A program made the translations under genes and the position numbers. Positions 1 through 13,330 of a stretch of 64,000 nt of DNA are shown here, one piece after another (positions within the stretch are counted from its first letter, which is position 1; each line of letters opens with the position of its first letter). The notes beneath the pieces are model-generated. The model ran no database searches. It was not told where the DNA came from and worked only from the letters and a program-made list of their open reading frames with translations. The stretch is from Cunninghamia lanceolata (taxonomy: Eukaryota > Streptophyta > Pinopsida > Cupressales > Cupressaceae): positions 558,001-622,000 of the forward strand of contig BSBN01001483.1 of assembly GCA_027924645.1 (NCBI GenBank), read 5' to 3'.

Positions 1-367
1 ATATTATACTAAATGATAAATAATAATATAAAAGAATAAAAAAGAAACATTACTAATTAAAAAATTATTTGTATAAAGATGATTAAATAATTAAATAAAG
101 AGACTATAGACGACTTATCAATTATCAAATCACATTAATTATTACTAATCATTAGAATATATTTATTTTGAAATTGCAACAAATAGGGTCGTGACAAGGT
201 TCACTCCCTCATAGCCTTTAGGTAATGTCCATTTCCATTTACCTTCTTCCTTGGGGTCATTCTTGTTCTTACCATTCTAGAAAAAGAACATCCAAACATT
301 AGCAACTATTAATGTCTGAGGCAGATTTCATGTAGTGAGCTCAAAGGTCCATGTATTGAACATGGTA
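1..367 (-). mobile_element. Leader/5' internal stub of an LTR retrotransposon
   Basis: This stretch lies immediately inside a tRNA-iMet-type primer-binding site (368-379), so on the minus strand it is the start of the internal region of an LTR element that leaves the window on the left. Minus-strand translation gives only short open pieces rich in Lys and Trp, compatible with a decayed gag start. No domain can be named. The assignment rests on the PBS and the LTR-like start beside it. Confidence 0.45.
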
Positions 368-379
368 GCTCTGATACCA
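368..379 (-). other. Primer-binding site (initiator tRNA-Met type)
   Basis: On the minus strand this reads TGGTATCAGAGC, the usual plant PBS complementary to the 3' end of initiator tRNA-Met. It sits 2 bases from a TG (382) that starts an LTR-like sequence, which is the correct geometry for a minus-strand 5' LTR on its right. Confidence 0.7.
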
Positions 380-381
380 TA

Positions 382-2950
382 TGTAATATGTCATCTCATA
401 TTACTTAGATTTATATACCCAATTTACTGTCAAGTAAATAATCATGATCATCTTAAACAATTGTTTTAATAAACAATATTCATTTGCATAATCATTACAT
501 AAAAAAATATCTTTTTTTCAATATTTTTAAACTAAAAATTTATAACATATTCAAAGATAGCATGTTAGTGAATCCCTTCACTTTACAATCACAATGTTTT
601 GCTCGTGGCAATAAAGCTAAATTTACATAAAATTTGACTGTCAAGTCATATATATATAATATATTGCATCTAGAGTTTTGATATCTATCTTCATAAGTCT
701 TGGCTTATCATCTGCTTGGGAAGGAGAGCATCACCCAAGTGCTTTTCCTCTAATCATAGATCGGCAGTCCCCCACACACCTTCCTTCCTAGAAGTGGCCC
801 TACCCTTCATAAAGGGAATAGATATAAAGAACCAATAGGTTTGCCATCTGAGTTTCTACTGTTGTGTCCTATATAACCCATCACAGTCATACAACTATAG
901 ATCCCCTCTAACTATGTATGACACTACTAGATGTTTATGCCATCTACAAAATAGTGAATTGACTAATGCATGTAGAGACATATGCATTACTTTGGCTAAA
1001 GATTTAATATAAATAGACGTTTCGCAATGAACGTAGTCAATTGTTCAAACACTTCTAACTCAACTTAGAAGCTATTTCATCCTACAGTGATTATAGTTTG
1101 ACCTATTCCAATCATGGGGTAACTTAATTTAATTTCCCATTTAGTCCATCTGACTTGGACTTCCAACTCTAATTCTTGGAGTGCATTCCAAAAGTTTTCT
1201 TGTTGCATTTGCAACATGGAGCTTGTGACTCCATGCCACTCTATTGCTTATTTCAATAATTTAAATGTTCTTGGTTTTCAATAATCAAGACCAATTTTGG
1301 TCGATAACTTCATGAGACTAGTTAAGATGTTTGATCTGATTCAAGGATTTTCATCTAATCCTCATTGACTATAAACATACCCTGTTTAAGTCAATAGTAT
1401 AAAGTAAATTGATAGAATAAAGTAAACAAAATTTTACATTCATTCAACATGATTGGGATACACTTAAGACCCATCTTATTTAATCCCATCGTATAAGTAA
1501 TAACATATATTCATTTATTATCTTAGGATAAGAAGTACACCATTTTCCATAATAGTAGACTCTTAGTCTATTTAAGACTTAAAAGGTTCTAACACCTTCT
1601 ACTCCAATTAGAGTATTAATAACATCAAGGAGAAAGAACTTAGTCATAAATGATTACATACCAATCGAGCTATCAAGCTCTCTCTCTCTCTCTCTCTCTC
1701 ATTTTCTATTCATAAATAATCTAGAGTTATTCATGATTTCACTTTCCCATGTGCTCAAGGCACCACATGCACTCAAAGTGTAGTAATGATATTACTATCA
1801 TTTTGGTACTCCTCATGCAGAGTAAAGAATCTTACAGCTCTATTGATAAGTTACGAAGCCAAAAGGCACATAAAGAGAATGATTTCAAGTCAAACCCTTT
1901 GAATTTTCACATCTCAAGTTCTAAAGTCTCATTGTCACAGTCAACCAGTATTTCTATAGTGATTCAAACTACTGTTAAAATATAGTATCTCATGGGTTCG
2001 TAACACAATGACTTTCATCTCTGAGATACCATCTTTATCAGTGATCATTATATACAAAGTAATTATTATTTATAATAGTTTGGTTCTTTAGATTACATGG
2101 CTTCCTACTAGTATCGAACTATAAAATAATCTTTACATTAATGAGGTAGTATGGATAATGTCTATCCATGGTTTTAATGTTTAATCGATGCCCTTTGGGC
2201 ACAAGGATAATAATAGAGACATCGGCTATGCCACTATCTCATACTTAGATAACTTGCTAAGACAAAAAATATCTTTATCACATCAGCGTTAATAGATAAG
2301 CCTAGTTCATATTTCATAGAGGCATTCACTGAATAATGGTTTCAAACTATAACTAAGTTTTTATAGCATCTCATTATTATCGGCCTAGAATAGACACCAA
2401 CCCAAATATTTCAAGCAATATACAGTTGGTTACTTTAAAGCAATATAAGCTTACCTGACTTGTTGAGTCACCGACTTCGAATGAAGTCTTCTGTGAGAAG
2501 TCTTTCCTTATTTCTTACAGTCTTTAACTCTGCTTTGTTTCCCCGTGTTCTCTTGGAGCTATTTCTGAGAGTTTCTCCCCGCTCTCTTTCAAATCATGCA
2601 AAAACATAAAAAATTTGTTTCTCCCCACTCATGGGGATAACTAAGATAACCAATTTCCACCAAATCTCTAATTGATCCTGGTGCATGCTTGATCGTGGGG
2701 TCTTTGGATAACAAGGCTCACATCCATCATGAACTGCACTTTCTCCACAAGCTGTGGAGAATGGAGTCGTGCTAAACTACTTAAAAGAGTGGCTCTTGGC
2801 ATAAAAGACTTATCAAAGCATGATAAGGATTCAAAACTATATCGTACAATTATTTCTTATATATCATATATAAGTAATAATATACAAAAATAGTTATACG
2901 TTAAACTATTTGACACCATGAAAAATATTATCATAATTATGGTGCTAACA
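382..2950 (-). mobile_element. Probable long 5' LTR (minus orientation)
   Basis: The inner edge is well placed: TGTAATATG begins 2 bp from the PBS. The outer edge is an estimate. A minus-strand TGTTAGCACC, on the plus strand ...GGTGCTAACA ending at 2950, gives a TG...CA pair and a length near 2.57 kb. The partner LTR and the left target duplication are outside the window, so the outer edge cannot be verified. No coding region is evident inside. A CT microsatellite lies at 1678-1700. Confidence 0.4.
1678..1700. repeat. (CT)n microsatellite
   Basis: About eleven uninterrupted CT dinucleotides inside the probable LTR. Confidence 0.95.
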
Positions 2951-3898
2951 ATAATCATGCAATAGAATGCGGATATGGGGTTGAGGCTTTCTTCCTCCCC
3001 CTTTGTAATCTAAAACTGACGTTATTAAAATTAATTCGATTATTACAAAATTATATATATATATATGAAATCTCCTACAAAACTGATTAAACTCTAATCA
3101 TTAATAATGTTCCCTGAACATTATTCAACCAAATTGACATAGATAACATCGAAAACCCCTTAATGACAAATCAACACTAGTCAAATAGAGATCGACTAAA
3201 CAAGGGAAGTTAACCAAAACATACCCCATCTTGAAGGTTCATGTAGTGTACAACTTTGAAACTCAAATGGAAAACCTAACTTTTTTTGAAACATCTATCC
3301 CCTTCTCTCTAGTGATACTCTCCTTCCATTCTAGGTGGAAATCTTTTTCCTAGTTACACTCATAACCATTCAAACTATGATTAGTGTATCATCAACAAAT
3401 CATTATACTTAATGCTTAAATAATCTCTATAACATATAATCTCATTTCTAATTTTGAGCATTACTCATAATTCATATAATCAATGATTTATCCGATATTT
3501 TCCTAAACATCAAATCATTAATATATTATTACTTATCCACTTAATCACATGAAAGTAAAAATTAAACATGGTCAAAGTTTGGGGATGTAACATCTTTGAA
3601 GTCCTTTTGGTTTATTTCTAGATGAACATGATTCAACTGGCATGTTTGGACCATCGGTTGATGCGAAGGGGTTCACTATACTTTTGCTCTCACTTGTGGT
3701 AGAGATTTCAATGACATCACTGGCATGTATATATTCAGCCATATCTCGAGAGGAGGGAATTAAAAAGAATGTATAAGCAGTACTGAAGGAAAACAAGTTC
3801 TAGGTGTAAGACTAATGTTTTTGTTAATTGCAATGTCAAATAATATAAATAATGTTCATGAGAAATCATAGAGAATTTTGAAATCTACGATTAAATAA

Positions 3899-3924
3899 TA
3901 GTAGTAGTAGTAGTAGTAGTAGTA
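3899..3924. repeat. (TAG)n trinucleotide microsatellite
   Basis: Eight to nine perfect TAG units in AT-rich spacer. Confidence 0.95.
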
Positions 3925-4657
3925 AAACATCATAATAGAAAGTTATAATGACACGCTCTAAAATTGAATGAGAAGTTTGTAGCTCTCGGGTCTTTAGTGC
4001 CATTTGTTATGAAAGTAAAATCTCTTTTCTTGTAGAGTTAAAATATGTTGGAGACCATAAATAACATTCTTCAGTGTCCTAGTTTTTGTTAAGTTGAAAT
4101 GAATATTACTAGTGAACTGAATTTTGGTATTCACAAACTATCTTGAATTAGAGATTTTGTTTACTTTACAATTTTTTCAATAAAACAATTATGCTTAAAG
4201 CATGTTTTGCTATGGAATTTGTCAAGAAAGCTCTAGCATTGAAAGCTTTGAAGGGCATTTTAAACACCTTATACCTTAAGATGGTGTTTTGGGAATGTAC
4301 TTGTGTGTAAGGGAAAATCAATTTGCTTAAGTATATCAAAACTTGTCTCTAAAAACTCATTGTATCATGTTTTACATGTACTTATTATGTAAAAACATAT
4401 TTATGTAGATGGACACACCACCCTATATATTAATATTCTATATAAAAACATAAATAACAATATACTATAGTATTTTATAATAAAACATAAATAATAATAG
4501 TATACTATAATATTCCATAAAAAAACATAAATAATACTATATATGATTTAATATAAGTGCATGAACTATAGTATGGATTTTAGTATAACAAATAGAATTT
4601 AGGTTATATATGTTTTATTTAATATCATAGTTTAAAATCATAGATTCAAGTACCATA

Positions 4658-4662
<5 letters not shown>

Positions 4663-4711
<49 letters not shown>
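4663..4711. repeat. (AT)n microsatellite
   Basis: About 24 uninterrupted AT dinucleotides, a likely length-polymorphic site and possible cruciform. No gene lies nearby. Confidence 0.95.
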
Positions 4712-4715
<4 letters not shown>

Positions 4716-6930
4716 TTATAATATATATGTTTTATTAAAACATATATTTAATTTATATATTAAGCCAACATAATGTTCAATAAATTATAAGTAACAAAAA
4801 AATCTTACTAAATGTATTGAATAAAAATCATAGAAAGACAAATAGGTATAAGAGTTGAAGGTATTGACATTATTCTTATAATAATATTTATTCAAGTAAA
4901 TTCAATGAAGCAAGTAGTTTGTTAATTTTTAATTTGTTAATTTTTAAACTTGTTTGTGCTATTATATTGAGATCACTTCATTAATTCTATTAGGTTTATA
5001 ATTTCCACCTATTTGTATGTTGCTAAAAATCTTTGGATACAAATACTACAAACACTACTATATAGTCTAGACACCGATATAGATTGTCACTTTATAACCT
5101 AAACCTAACCAATCTATAGACTCGGTATATTTCTATAAAACACTTGATAGGAATTCATAAAGTCCTAAATTTATCTTTACTACATCACTAAAATATTAGA
5201 TTGTATTAGGACAACTTTCACTATATTTCATACTAAAAATGGAAGACTAGAATTTATCTTAATATCTACAACATATATTTAACATATATTGACTTTTGCA
5301 TGATAACTAATCAGACTACTAGAACTAATGTCAGGTTTCTTTCTCCAATTGCTAGGTCAATATTTTTGGTTAAAATTTGTAGCATAATTTATTACATCTC
5401 TAAATTATTTTACTTGTCTTATATAATGATATGAAACTCATTGCCCCTTAATTATTTGAATGTAAAAGCTTAGCCCTCTCATAAATACTCTAAATGATAT
5501 TTGCTCTAGGTAAGAGAAACCCAACTTAGGGCAAACAATTTTATTTTATTTAGTTAATATGCTACACATAAGAGGCAATAAAGTAAAGTAAAATAATTGT
5601 CAGCCCTTAAAGCCATGGGGAACTTGCCCCAGATAAATAAAATAATAAATTATAAATAAGTAATATATTTTATAATAAAATAGTAAAATAACAATTGCCA
5701 GCAATGTGTACAACTTTGGCATTGTTTTGCTGGAATTGTTGACTACACGGCCTACCATAATAGATGGAATGGTACTTACAGACTAGGTATAGTGGATTCC
5801 CAGATGACAAAGTATCTATAGCATATATTTAGCTACCTGGAAAGACGCTACTCACAGACAAATAATCTTGCTTTGTTTGCTTTAGGTATATCCACAAGTT
5901 TCTAATAACAAAAGGTAAGAGACTTTATTTTTACTTCTATGAGACCATGAAATCTTCTAAATGCTATGCCATTTTTATTGAAGAGTAATATTATGTCTCT
6001 TCATTATGGGCATAGCATATTTCATTATTGTTGTGCAAGCTTACTGGTAATTGAAACATATTATGTTATGTTAATTAAGATGTACCTTTTCTTATTGGTT
6101 GCGCCTGTCATTGAAACATCTATGTTGGTCTAATTTATTTCTGTTGGTTTCATACATGCATATAGCTATGCACACCATGTTTCAAACTACACTTGCCATG
6201 ACCTAATCTACATATCTTTCCTCTTGTTTCATGTAGAGCACAACCTCTATATTGCTAATTATTCTTTCTTTGTATGCAGGTTGTAGTTTCCCATTGGAGA
6301 AAATTTATTTTCATTCTCTGCATCACTATAATAATTTAATTTGTTTAAACTAAACCAACAAGAGTCATACTAAAAAAAATCATTCACAATGCTCTAATTC
6401 TACACAAACACCTTCTTTCTACCTAAAATTTCAGAGTAATTGATTGATTTTTCAACTTAATTTTAGAGGGGTACTTCTATGAAATGCCATGGTAGTTATA
6501 TATAATTTATTCATTTTTTACTATGGATTTTTATTAGTTTGGCAAATGATAGAAGAGGCAATTTTTGGGCTAAGGAGTACAATGGCTCTAACCATCACCT
6601 ACGATCACCAAGTTCATTGAAGATAAATATGGGCTTCATTTACAAACAAATCTTATGAAAATTCTTTTAACTTAGCTTAAAAAATCAACTAAGGGAGGGG
6701 AGCTGGCCAAGATTAATATATCCTTTAAATTTAATCATTAGTGAAGATGGAAAAATAAATCACCCAAGAAGGTTGTTGCTGCTACAAATAATACTCAGTA
6801 GGCCACTAATTAAAAATATGATTAGAATGTTTTGATGGGTGTACACTGTAAATAATGCTTGTAAATCTCTAGCTAGACTATGTAGTGTGGTTTTTTAACA
6901 CTTTGAATTTAGGTATCTTCTTAACAATAA

Positions 6931-7096
6931 ACCACTCTCACAAGCCAAGCAATTGATTTTCAAAGAAGTAAATTGAAGCAAAGAAAACTACAAATGATGT
7001 GAAAATACAAGAAACCACTCTCACAAGCCAAGCAATTGATTTTCAAAGAAGTAAATTGAAGCAAAGAAAACCACAAATGATGTGAAAATACAAGAA
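6931..7096. repeat. 83-bp tandem duplication
   Basis: Unit 1 (6931-7013) and unit 2 (7014-7096) are almost identical across 83 bp. The clear internal difference is CTACAAATG versus CCACAAATG. Such low divergence in an otherwise worn spacer implies a recent duplication. The unit has no coding signal I recognise. Confidence 0.9.
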
Positions 7097-7194
7097 CTAA
7101 AACATTGAACTTATAATGCAAAGTGAATAAACTCATCCAACAGATACTCACTTGAAAATTAGTAGAATTGAATAAAGAAAGTATAGTGTGATAT

Positions 7195-7412
7195 TAAACC
7201 ATGTCACAAATCCTGAGGGAAGACACTGGACACATTCCAAGGGGATTTGAACCCGCAACCTGGCTCTGACACCACTTATTGGATGTTGAGCTGGCCATTT
7301 TTCCCAAAAGGTGCACTTGTTCAGGAAACCGCTACCATCCTAGTTAAGGACTAATGAGAGGCTACTAAACCATGTCACAAATCCTGAGAAGAGATATTGG
7401 ACATGTTCCAAC
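7195..7412 (-). repeat. Direct repeats flanking a PBS-like/B-box-like core
   Basis: Two copies of about 47 bp (7195-7241 and 7366-7412) share a 23-base identical start and then similar sequence, about 125 bp apart. Between them the minus strand carries TGGTGTCAGAGC followed by GGTTCAAATCC. The first resembles an iMet-type PBS with one change; the second resembles a pol III B box. It could be a relic of a miniature LTR element or of a tRNA-derived SINE. The evidence does not decide. Confidence 0.4.
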
Positions 7413-10400
7413 AAGCTGTATACAATAAGGTATTAGGTAGTAATAAAGGAAATTAAGATACATTAGATAAGAAGCAAAAATGATAAAAAATATATAACTA
7501 ATTTAGCAAAGGGAGAGTGGAATGGCAGCAAATAGAAGAGACAACTACCAGATAATTTTTTTGCGGATTTAGATAACTCTTTTCTTTCTATTCAACTCTT
7601 CTTGTCTTTCTAATAAATTCATAGTTGGTATGAAAAAATAAATGATGGAGAGCAAAACTTTATAGAATTTTTGTGCTGGTAGATGGGTGAGAGTTATGGG
7701 AAGATAATCTTTGAGTAGATTCCGTGCGAATCTGGCACATATAGAAATATTATTTGGTGTTAGTTGTACAGAAGGTGGTATAGATAGAAAGGAGGGTAAT
7801 TAATAGAGAAGTTGTCCATAAATTTGCTCACAATACATGATAGATATTTAGTAAGATATATTTAGTAAGAAACTTTCGGGTAGATTTTTCAAAAGTATAA
7901 AGTGTAAAGGAATTTTAGGTTATGGAAAATAAAATATTTGTTTGTTCTGGCTAAGGCTTGTAGAATGTGACACTTTAGAAAAATTCATGTATTGTCTTTC
8001 ATATATAATATAGTTGTATTATCTTTCATTAACATAGCAAGAATTTGTACAAGTTATAGGTTATGTTCATTACAAATATGTATCTTTTGAATTATATTGT
8101 AGCAAAATATAAGACTAAGTCTTACATGGTTTTAAAGATCAACTTTATATTCACCTTATGTGTTTGAGATAATGTGAGTGAAATAAATTTTAGTGGAAGC
8201 CTATTAAATCCTATTCACAATTCAAAGGAAACACTAAATTATTGAAGTATTTTCATCTTTCATTAATAGGCACAACCGACATGAGACAAGAATTGACATT
8301 CAACAACTATGGCAAGGTTTAGTTTGAAGGGCAATATGGAGTCATAGACCATTTGATACATGTATAATAGTAATTCCTAAATTAATGAATACTGATCTTG
8401 GAGCCATGAAGAGTACTAACATATAGGACTATAGGTGCACCACACACAATTATTGTATTATGAGAGGATGGAAAAAAAAAGAGATTTGTATGATGGATTA
8501 TATAAATCTACTTTAATGTATTTAAGTGATTGAGAATGTGGGCATGAAATCTTGTGAAGATATTTTGTTGAATAATTTATATTCTAAACTCATTGTAAGA
8601 AGCTCCAGGTTTAATGGAAATTTTCATTTGAAAAGGACGAACTACATAATCATATGCATACCATTCTTTAATAAAATTAGTTTTAAACCATGAAATAAGA
8701 AGAATGACCTTTAACATTGTTGGTAACCACCTAATGAATGATACAATAGGTTAGATTTTAGCAACTTATAGGTTATAATTTGGTAACTAATTTACCCTAG
8801 TAACTTTTAGTTTCTTTTTTCACATGTTTTTTTGGATATATTTTATATAATTTGATTATTTGAGCATTTTAGTCTTTTACCTTAAGACAAGGTCTTGTTG
8901 TCTCTTGAGGTCAAGACTTTTAAAATTAACATATTACCTCATTATTTTAAAAACATGTAGTAAATAGTTCCTTTTATCCTCACCTCTACAAATAGTTTGT
9001 GTAAGATGTTAATTGTTCTTTAAGATGTACAAGAACCTCGATAACAAACTAATGAAACATTCCACCTTTGTTATGGGGATTATTTGTATAATGAAAATCT
9101 CTCTATTTGAAACTCAATATTCTTAAGTATATTTTAAATATGATATAGTATAATATAATTGTATATTAAATATTTCAAAATTAAATTATTTATTTATTCT
9201 ATATAAAATATATACTATAAAATTATATTTAATAATATATTATTTTAAATAATATAAAGTATAAAATAAAAATATAATATAACACTATATAATAAGATGC
9301 ATTTTATTATTATCTTATATTTTAAATAATAATACAATATAAAATAATAAATATAACATATTCATATGAGGAATCTCTATGCAAAATTCATATATGAACA
9401 TATGTACCTATCATTGCATATATTATGATATAATATAATAAGGTTATTAAATCTAATTTATTATATTTTTTAATAAAAATATGATAAATTTTCTTAATGC
9501 CATTCTACTACCCTTCCATCATATATAAATATTTTTTATTATTTAATATTAAATGGAAACTAATATAATCTTGTAAAGGCAAAATTAGCATACTCATGTT
9601 AATTCCCATTTAGTTTTGGGCCAATTTGATGGAAAGTCTAATACAGTTGTACATATTAGAAGTGCAAGTTAATATCTTTCTATAGATTTATTTATACTTT
9701 TATGTACATGGATACATACACCCTTTGGTATACTATACACATAGTAAAAGTAAAAGTATGGTGGGCCTTGCTCAAACTATTTAAGATTTCACTACGGACC
9801 CACAAGTTAGTTTGGAACTCCAAATCCAACCAATACAATTAACCTCTCTCTTCTCTTTTTTCTCTCTTTTAATTTTTTTATGAATTGTAAAAAAATTATT
9901 ATAAAATGTATTTATTAGAATTAATGCTTTTAAAAATAATTACTCATAATTAATATAAATACCCATAACAATTAAAATATATTAGATAACTATATTAAAT
10001 ATTTAAATAAATAATATATAGCTAAAATATCATATTATATAAAACTTAAATATTAATAATTTAAAAATATACATAAAACTTCTATATATATAATCAATCT
10101 ATTTATTTATAAAATTAAAAAATGATTGTGGAGGGTAATTTAATTAAGAACCCTATTGGTTAGGTTGTTCCTGGCATTTGTCATAGACTATTCTATAAAG
10201 TTAATAAATTTGGACTCTACGAAGATTTCATTCTTTAAAGTCAATCTAATTTACAGTTATATAAATGATATTACTAAGCAAATTATAGAGACAACATGTA
10301 ATTTCACATATTTAAGTACCCTTCAGTTGGTCAAAAAGTTAATAGTCTTGGCTAGATTTTTTACCATTGTATCCATATCTTAATGGGACTTATTTTCATC

Positions 10401-10928
10401 CATTCTCTTGTTTATAAGCAAAAAGAAACTTCTTTAGCTGGAAGTAAACCTTGTTTGCTTTCTCCAACTACATGACTGGCATTGCTAAACATCACTAGTT
10501 TTGGTTCATCTCCCAAATGCTTGGGATATTTGAGCTAAGTCAATTTGATTAATGAAAATATCAAAACAAATAACTAACAATGAAAATATATGCAAAAAAT
10601 TAATTGTTCTAACAAATTACTATTTGACACAAAGCCTCAAATAAATATAATATTTCTTTTGTAAGTTCTATAAAAAACAAGCTTAGCATCCTGCATAGTA
10701 TTATACGCTTGGTTCCCACATATTGGTTTTCTTCAAGTTCACTTTTAAGTATATGGGCATAGAATACTTACCTTCTATCCTTGCTTTTGTGCTACTGTAG
10801 ACCTCCAATAGATATCCATATATGTCTCTCCTCCTCTACAAAGAAGTCAAAATGGCCAATTTTTTTCTATCTTCTCCACTTAAGATACAGTATCAATTTC
10901 AGTCTTATGATTTATGTTGTTGTGAACT
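7413..10928. other. AT-rich spacer, nothing recognised
   Basis: About 3.5 kb with no supported gene. The part from about 9100 to 10120 is extremely AT-rich (runs of TATAAT/AATATA type). The 75-codon frame at 10156-10383 has no recognisable motif. Confidence 0.7.
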
Positions 10929-11048
10929 TTCAAGCAAATGCAGTTGACAGATATAAATCCAAATTCCACAACTTTTTCCAGCATCCTCCATGCCTATGCC
11001 AAAATGGGTGCTTTGGAACAGGGTATGGACATCCATCAAAGTATAACA
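10929..11048 (+). pseudogene. Pentatricopeptide repeat (PPR) protein fragment
   Basis: Forty codons read as one PLS-type PPR unit, including FSSILHAYAKMGALEQGMD followed by IHQSI, then a stop at 11049-11051. In plants this pattern (a loop ending in NSTTF, then SILxAxAKMGALEQGxxIHxxI) belongs to organellar RNA-processing PPR proteins, which normally carry ten or more such repeats. Here one unit remains, with a stop close upstream (10923-10925) and no continuation, so it is a fragment. A second PPR relic of the P-class style lies 650 bp downstream. Confidence 0.75.
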
Positions 11049-11699
11049 TAAGGAGGATTTTTTGTCTGGAATTATACTGGGAAACCAATCTACTTACTAT
11101 TACATCACACCAATGAGGGAAACACATAGCCTACACATCACATAAACAGTGCGTCAAAATTGATGATGTTTTAGTTAAATTCTATAACACAAATAAAAAT
11201 ATTCTTCAAGAATCTCATGGTTATGAAAGTCTGCCCTAAAAAAGAACTTACCATTATTTCAAAGTATGTGTTTTTATATTAATAGTTTGATCTAGTTTGA
11301 GAAGGTCGTGGCTTTGCTAAAGAAAATAAATAATTTAGAACTCCATTCAGATATGGCTTTGCAAGGTGGGTGACAAGATTTGAACACACGTAACATACAA
11401 CAAGTCCATTAAAGTTGCTAGGTAGGGCATGTGTCTGAAAAAATAACAATTGTAAGAACAATTCATAAGTTAAGTGAATTTCTCTAGACAAAGCATTAAA
11501 TTAATATCATAAATAATAGTTTTTAAATGAATAAACAATCATAGTTAAACTAAAAAGAATATTAGGATCTAAACAAAACATATCGCTACTTTAAACTTGA
11601 CAAGTAAGTGGAACCCACCACCTGGCGTTCATATATGCTACCTTTCAACCTCAAATATTTCCATGTATTCATATTATTTTTGCAAGATTTAATAGAGAA
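11049..11699. other. Spacer between PPR fragments
   Basis: Non-coding AT-rich DNA. The 70-codon minus-strand frame at 11279-11491 has no motif I recognise. Confidence 0.6.
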
Positions 11700-11956
11700 A
11701 ATTTTTGTGCCTAATGTTTTTATCGAAGCCCTGTGCAAGGAAGGAAAAATAAAAGGAACTTGCAATTTATCAGAGCCCTATGCAAGGAAGGGAAAATAGA
11801 AGTTTCAATTATATGCCCAAGAAAGTTTTCCCTCCAAATGTATGGTCTTATGATTTTATTGTGCATGGGCTCTGCACAATACACAGAGTAAATGAGGCTA
11901 AGGCATTCATGGAGGAAATGATTGAAAAGGGATTCAAAACTGGACAACTTATATAG
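11700..11956 (+). pseudogene. P-class PPR protein fragment
   Basis: Two reading-frame pieces carry P-class PPR signatures. Near 11718-11797, FIEALCKEGKI is followed by a close DNA repeat of the same segment (frame shifted), the second copy reading IRALCKEGKI. At 11831-11953, NVWSYDFIVHGLC continues into GLCTIHRVNEAKAFMEEM before a TAG. The family binds organellar RNA one base per repeat. With only about two repeats, a frame change and stops, this piece is not functional. Confidence 0.7.
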
Positions 11957-12196
11957 GGCATTGATAAACAAAGGCAATTGACTAGTCTATGTTATTGTTT
12001 GTATTATATTTTGGCCGATAGGCAACATTCATTGTAACTGATAAATTTCATAGTATATTCTTTTTTAATCCATTTTTCATACCAAATTTGTTGTTTTTAG
12101 CCTTTCCTACAAACAACCATCAACTTGCATGCATTTCTATTCAGATTGTAGGAATATTCATTTGTTTGGAATGTTGAAAGTTTGCAAGGGATTTAA

Positions 12197-12226
12197 ATGG
12201 CTATGGAGTGTTTTAATCAAATGCAG
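12197..12226 (+). pseudogene. Possible short PPR fragment
   Basis: Ten codons read MAMECFNQMQ, a typical PPR helix-B ending. The last codon is followed by GTAG, which could be an old exon edge. A 21-base piece of it is repeated about 42 bp downstream (from 12241). It is too short to stand alone; it is listed because two clearer PPR fragments precede it on the same strand. Confidence 0.3.
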
Positions 12227-12298
12227 GTAGTTTTATATCAAATGGAGTGTTTTAATCAAATGTTTTTAAGAACTTTCCATTTGTAGGGTTTTATGATG

Positions 12299-12303
12299 TA
12301 AAC
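12299..12303. repeat. Target site duplication TAAAC (left) of the gypsy element
   Basis: TAAAC here matches TAAAC at 26090-26094, just outside the two LTRs. This shows a single insertion of the 13.8-kb compound element. Confidence 0.85.
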
Positions 12304-13162
12304 TGGTGCAGTCACGGTAGGAGGGTTCACAAAATGAACTGTTGAAACCATGTAGCAAGAGTAAACACAATGGAAACAACTCAAAGATGTGAAATAGATG
12401 TAGATTCAGTCATTTAGTATACCATAGACTTCAAATACAGATTGGTTGGCACCAAGCAGGCTTATAATTAGGGCTCACGGGCCTGATTACATAATGTGCA
12501 CAAGATAAAGCTTTGAGGCTCCTTCGCAAGAATTCAGACTATTAATCTTCTAAGTTGTTCTAACAATCAATGATTGCTTTCATAAGAGTCTATTACATCA
12601 TTACATATCATGTCCGGATCCTAAGATTCCTCCACGTTGGCCAAGGAAGATCACAAACTCCAATGAAGAGCTGTAACATGTGTACATGGATAGGTCAGAC
12701 CTATATGAATAGAATTCCTTCGCAAATGAAAGGAATGATGTGCAAATCTCAAAGAAGGTTGGCCATGAACCAAACAACATTGAATGATGTGTCCTTAAGC
12801 TTTGAAGGTCATGAAATGCTCCATAGGTCTTCTCCTTTATCTAATTGTCTGAGATTATCAGGATGCTCTATTATGAGAAAATAGTTGATCTTCTGATAGT
12901 GATATATTTCTGGTAAGCAATCCAAATGCTCTAAGAATTAGATATGATGAAGATGAGTGAATCTAGATACTGAGTCCAGCTCCATAAGGTTTGAGACACA
13001 ACTGTGGCATAATACAGACTAAAATATAGAAACTACTACTGACTAAACTGCTTGAACTGAACTGGAAAATGAAATGAAACAAACTAAACTACAAATAAAC
13101 TGAAATGCAAATGTTTTTGGTTGATGCAAGATTGCTCTTGAACCAGGGATATTCCTACATAA
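12304..13162 (-). mobile_element. 3' LTR of Ty3/gypsy chromovirus
   Basis: This is an 859-bp copy of the sequence at 25254-26089. They share TGGT...CACGGTAGGAGGGTTCAC at one end and GGTTGATGCAAGATT...CCAGGGAT near the other. On the minus strand the LTR starts near TGATGCAGG and ends in ACCA. Differences are frequent but scattered, so the insertion is not recent. The last trinucleotide is TAA here against TCA in the partner, and the TAAAC duplications fix the boundary. Confidence 0.85.
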
Positions 13163-13325
13163 GAGATCTGGGGTTATTGAGAAAAAATGAGTCCCTCACT
13201 TTTTTGGGGCTAGGGGAGAACCAAGACGATCCACCTCAGCCTTATAAATCCATGATGAATCTTCTTCCAGTCTACCTTTCCACTCACAAGGTATTATTTG
13301 CATTGTCTTCCTCTGGTGCTGTGGC
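13163..13325 (-). pseudogene. Gypsy chromodomain C-terminal half (after nested insertion)
   Basis: Minus-strand translation gives CEWKGRLEEDSSWIYKAEV, the end of a chromovirus chromodomain (the usual pattern is VKWKGxxxEDxTW). This tail binds histone marks and steers integration in the family. The N-terminal half (ENFLDNRV...) lies at about 20619-20665, beyond the copia insert. Rejoining through the CAACT duplication gives NRVGHSTR, the family pattern, followed by a frame change, so this domain was already decaying or decayed afterwards. Confidence 0.75.
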
Positions 13326-13330
13326 CAACT
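13326..13330. repeat. Target site duplication CAACT (left) of the copia element
   Basis: Identical to 20614-20618. Both copies directly abut the TG...CA LTR ends. Confidence 0.9.

Larger units (their letters stand above)
2951..6930. other. AT-rich spacer without recognisable genes
   Basis: About 4 kb of AT-rich sequence with microsatellites (3899-3924 and 4663-4711). No open frame longer than about 75 codons and no protein motif I recognise on either strand. A minus-strand 74-codon frame at 3572-3796 has no recognisable domain and is probably chance. Confidence 0.7.

Noticed and set aside
7240..7275. tRNA gene suspected from GGTTCAAATCC and a TGGTGTCAGAGC segment
   Set aside because: No cloverleaf with paired acceptor and anticodon arms could be drawn; a PBS or SINE relic fits better.
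10781..11116. 111-codon plus-strand frame as a gene
   Set aside because: It is out of frame with the PPR fragment that it overlaps and its own translation has no motif.
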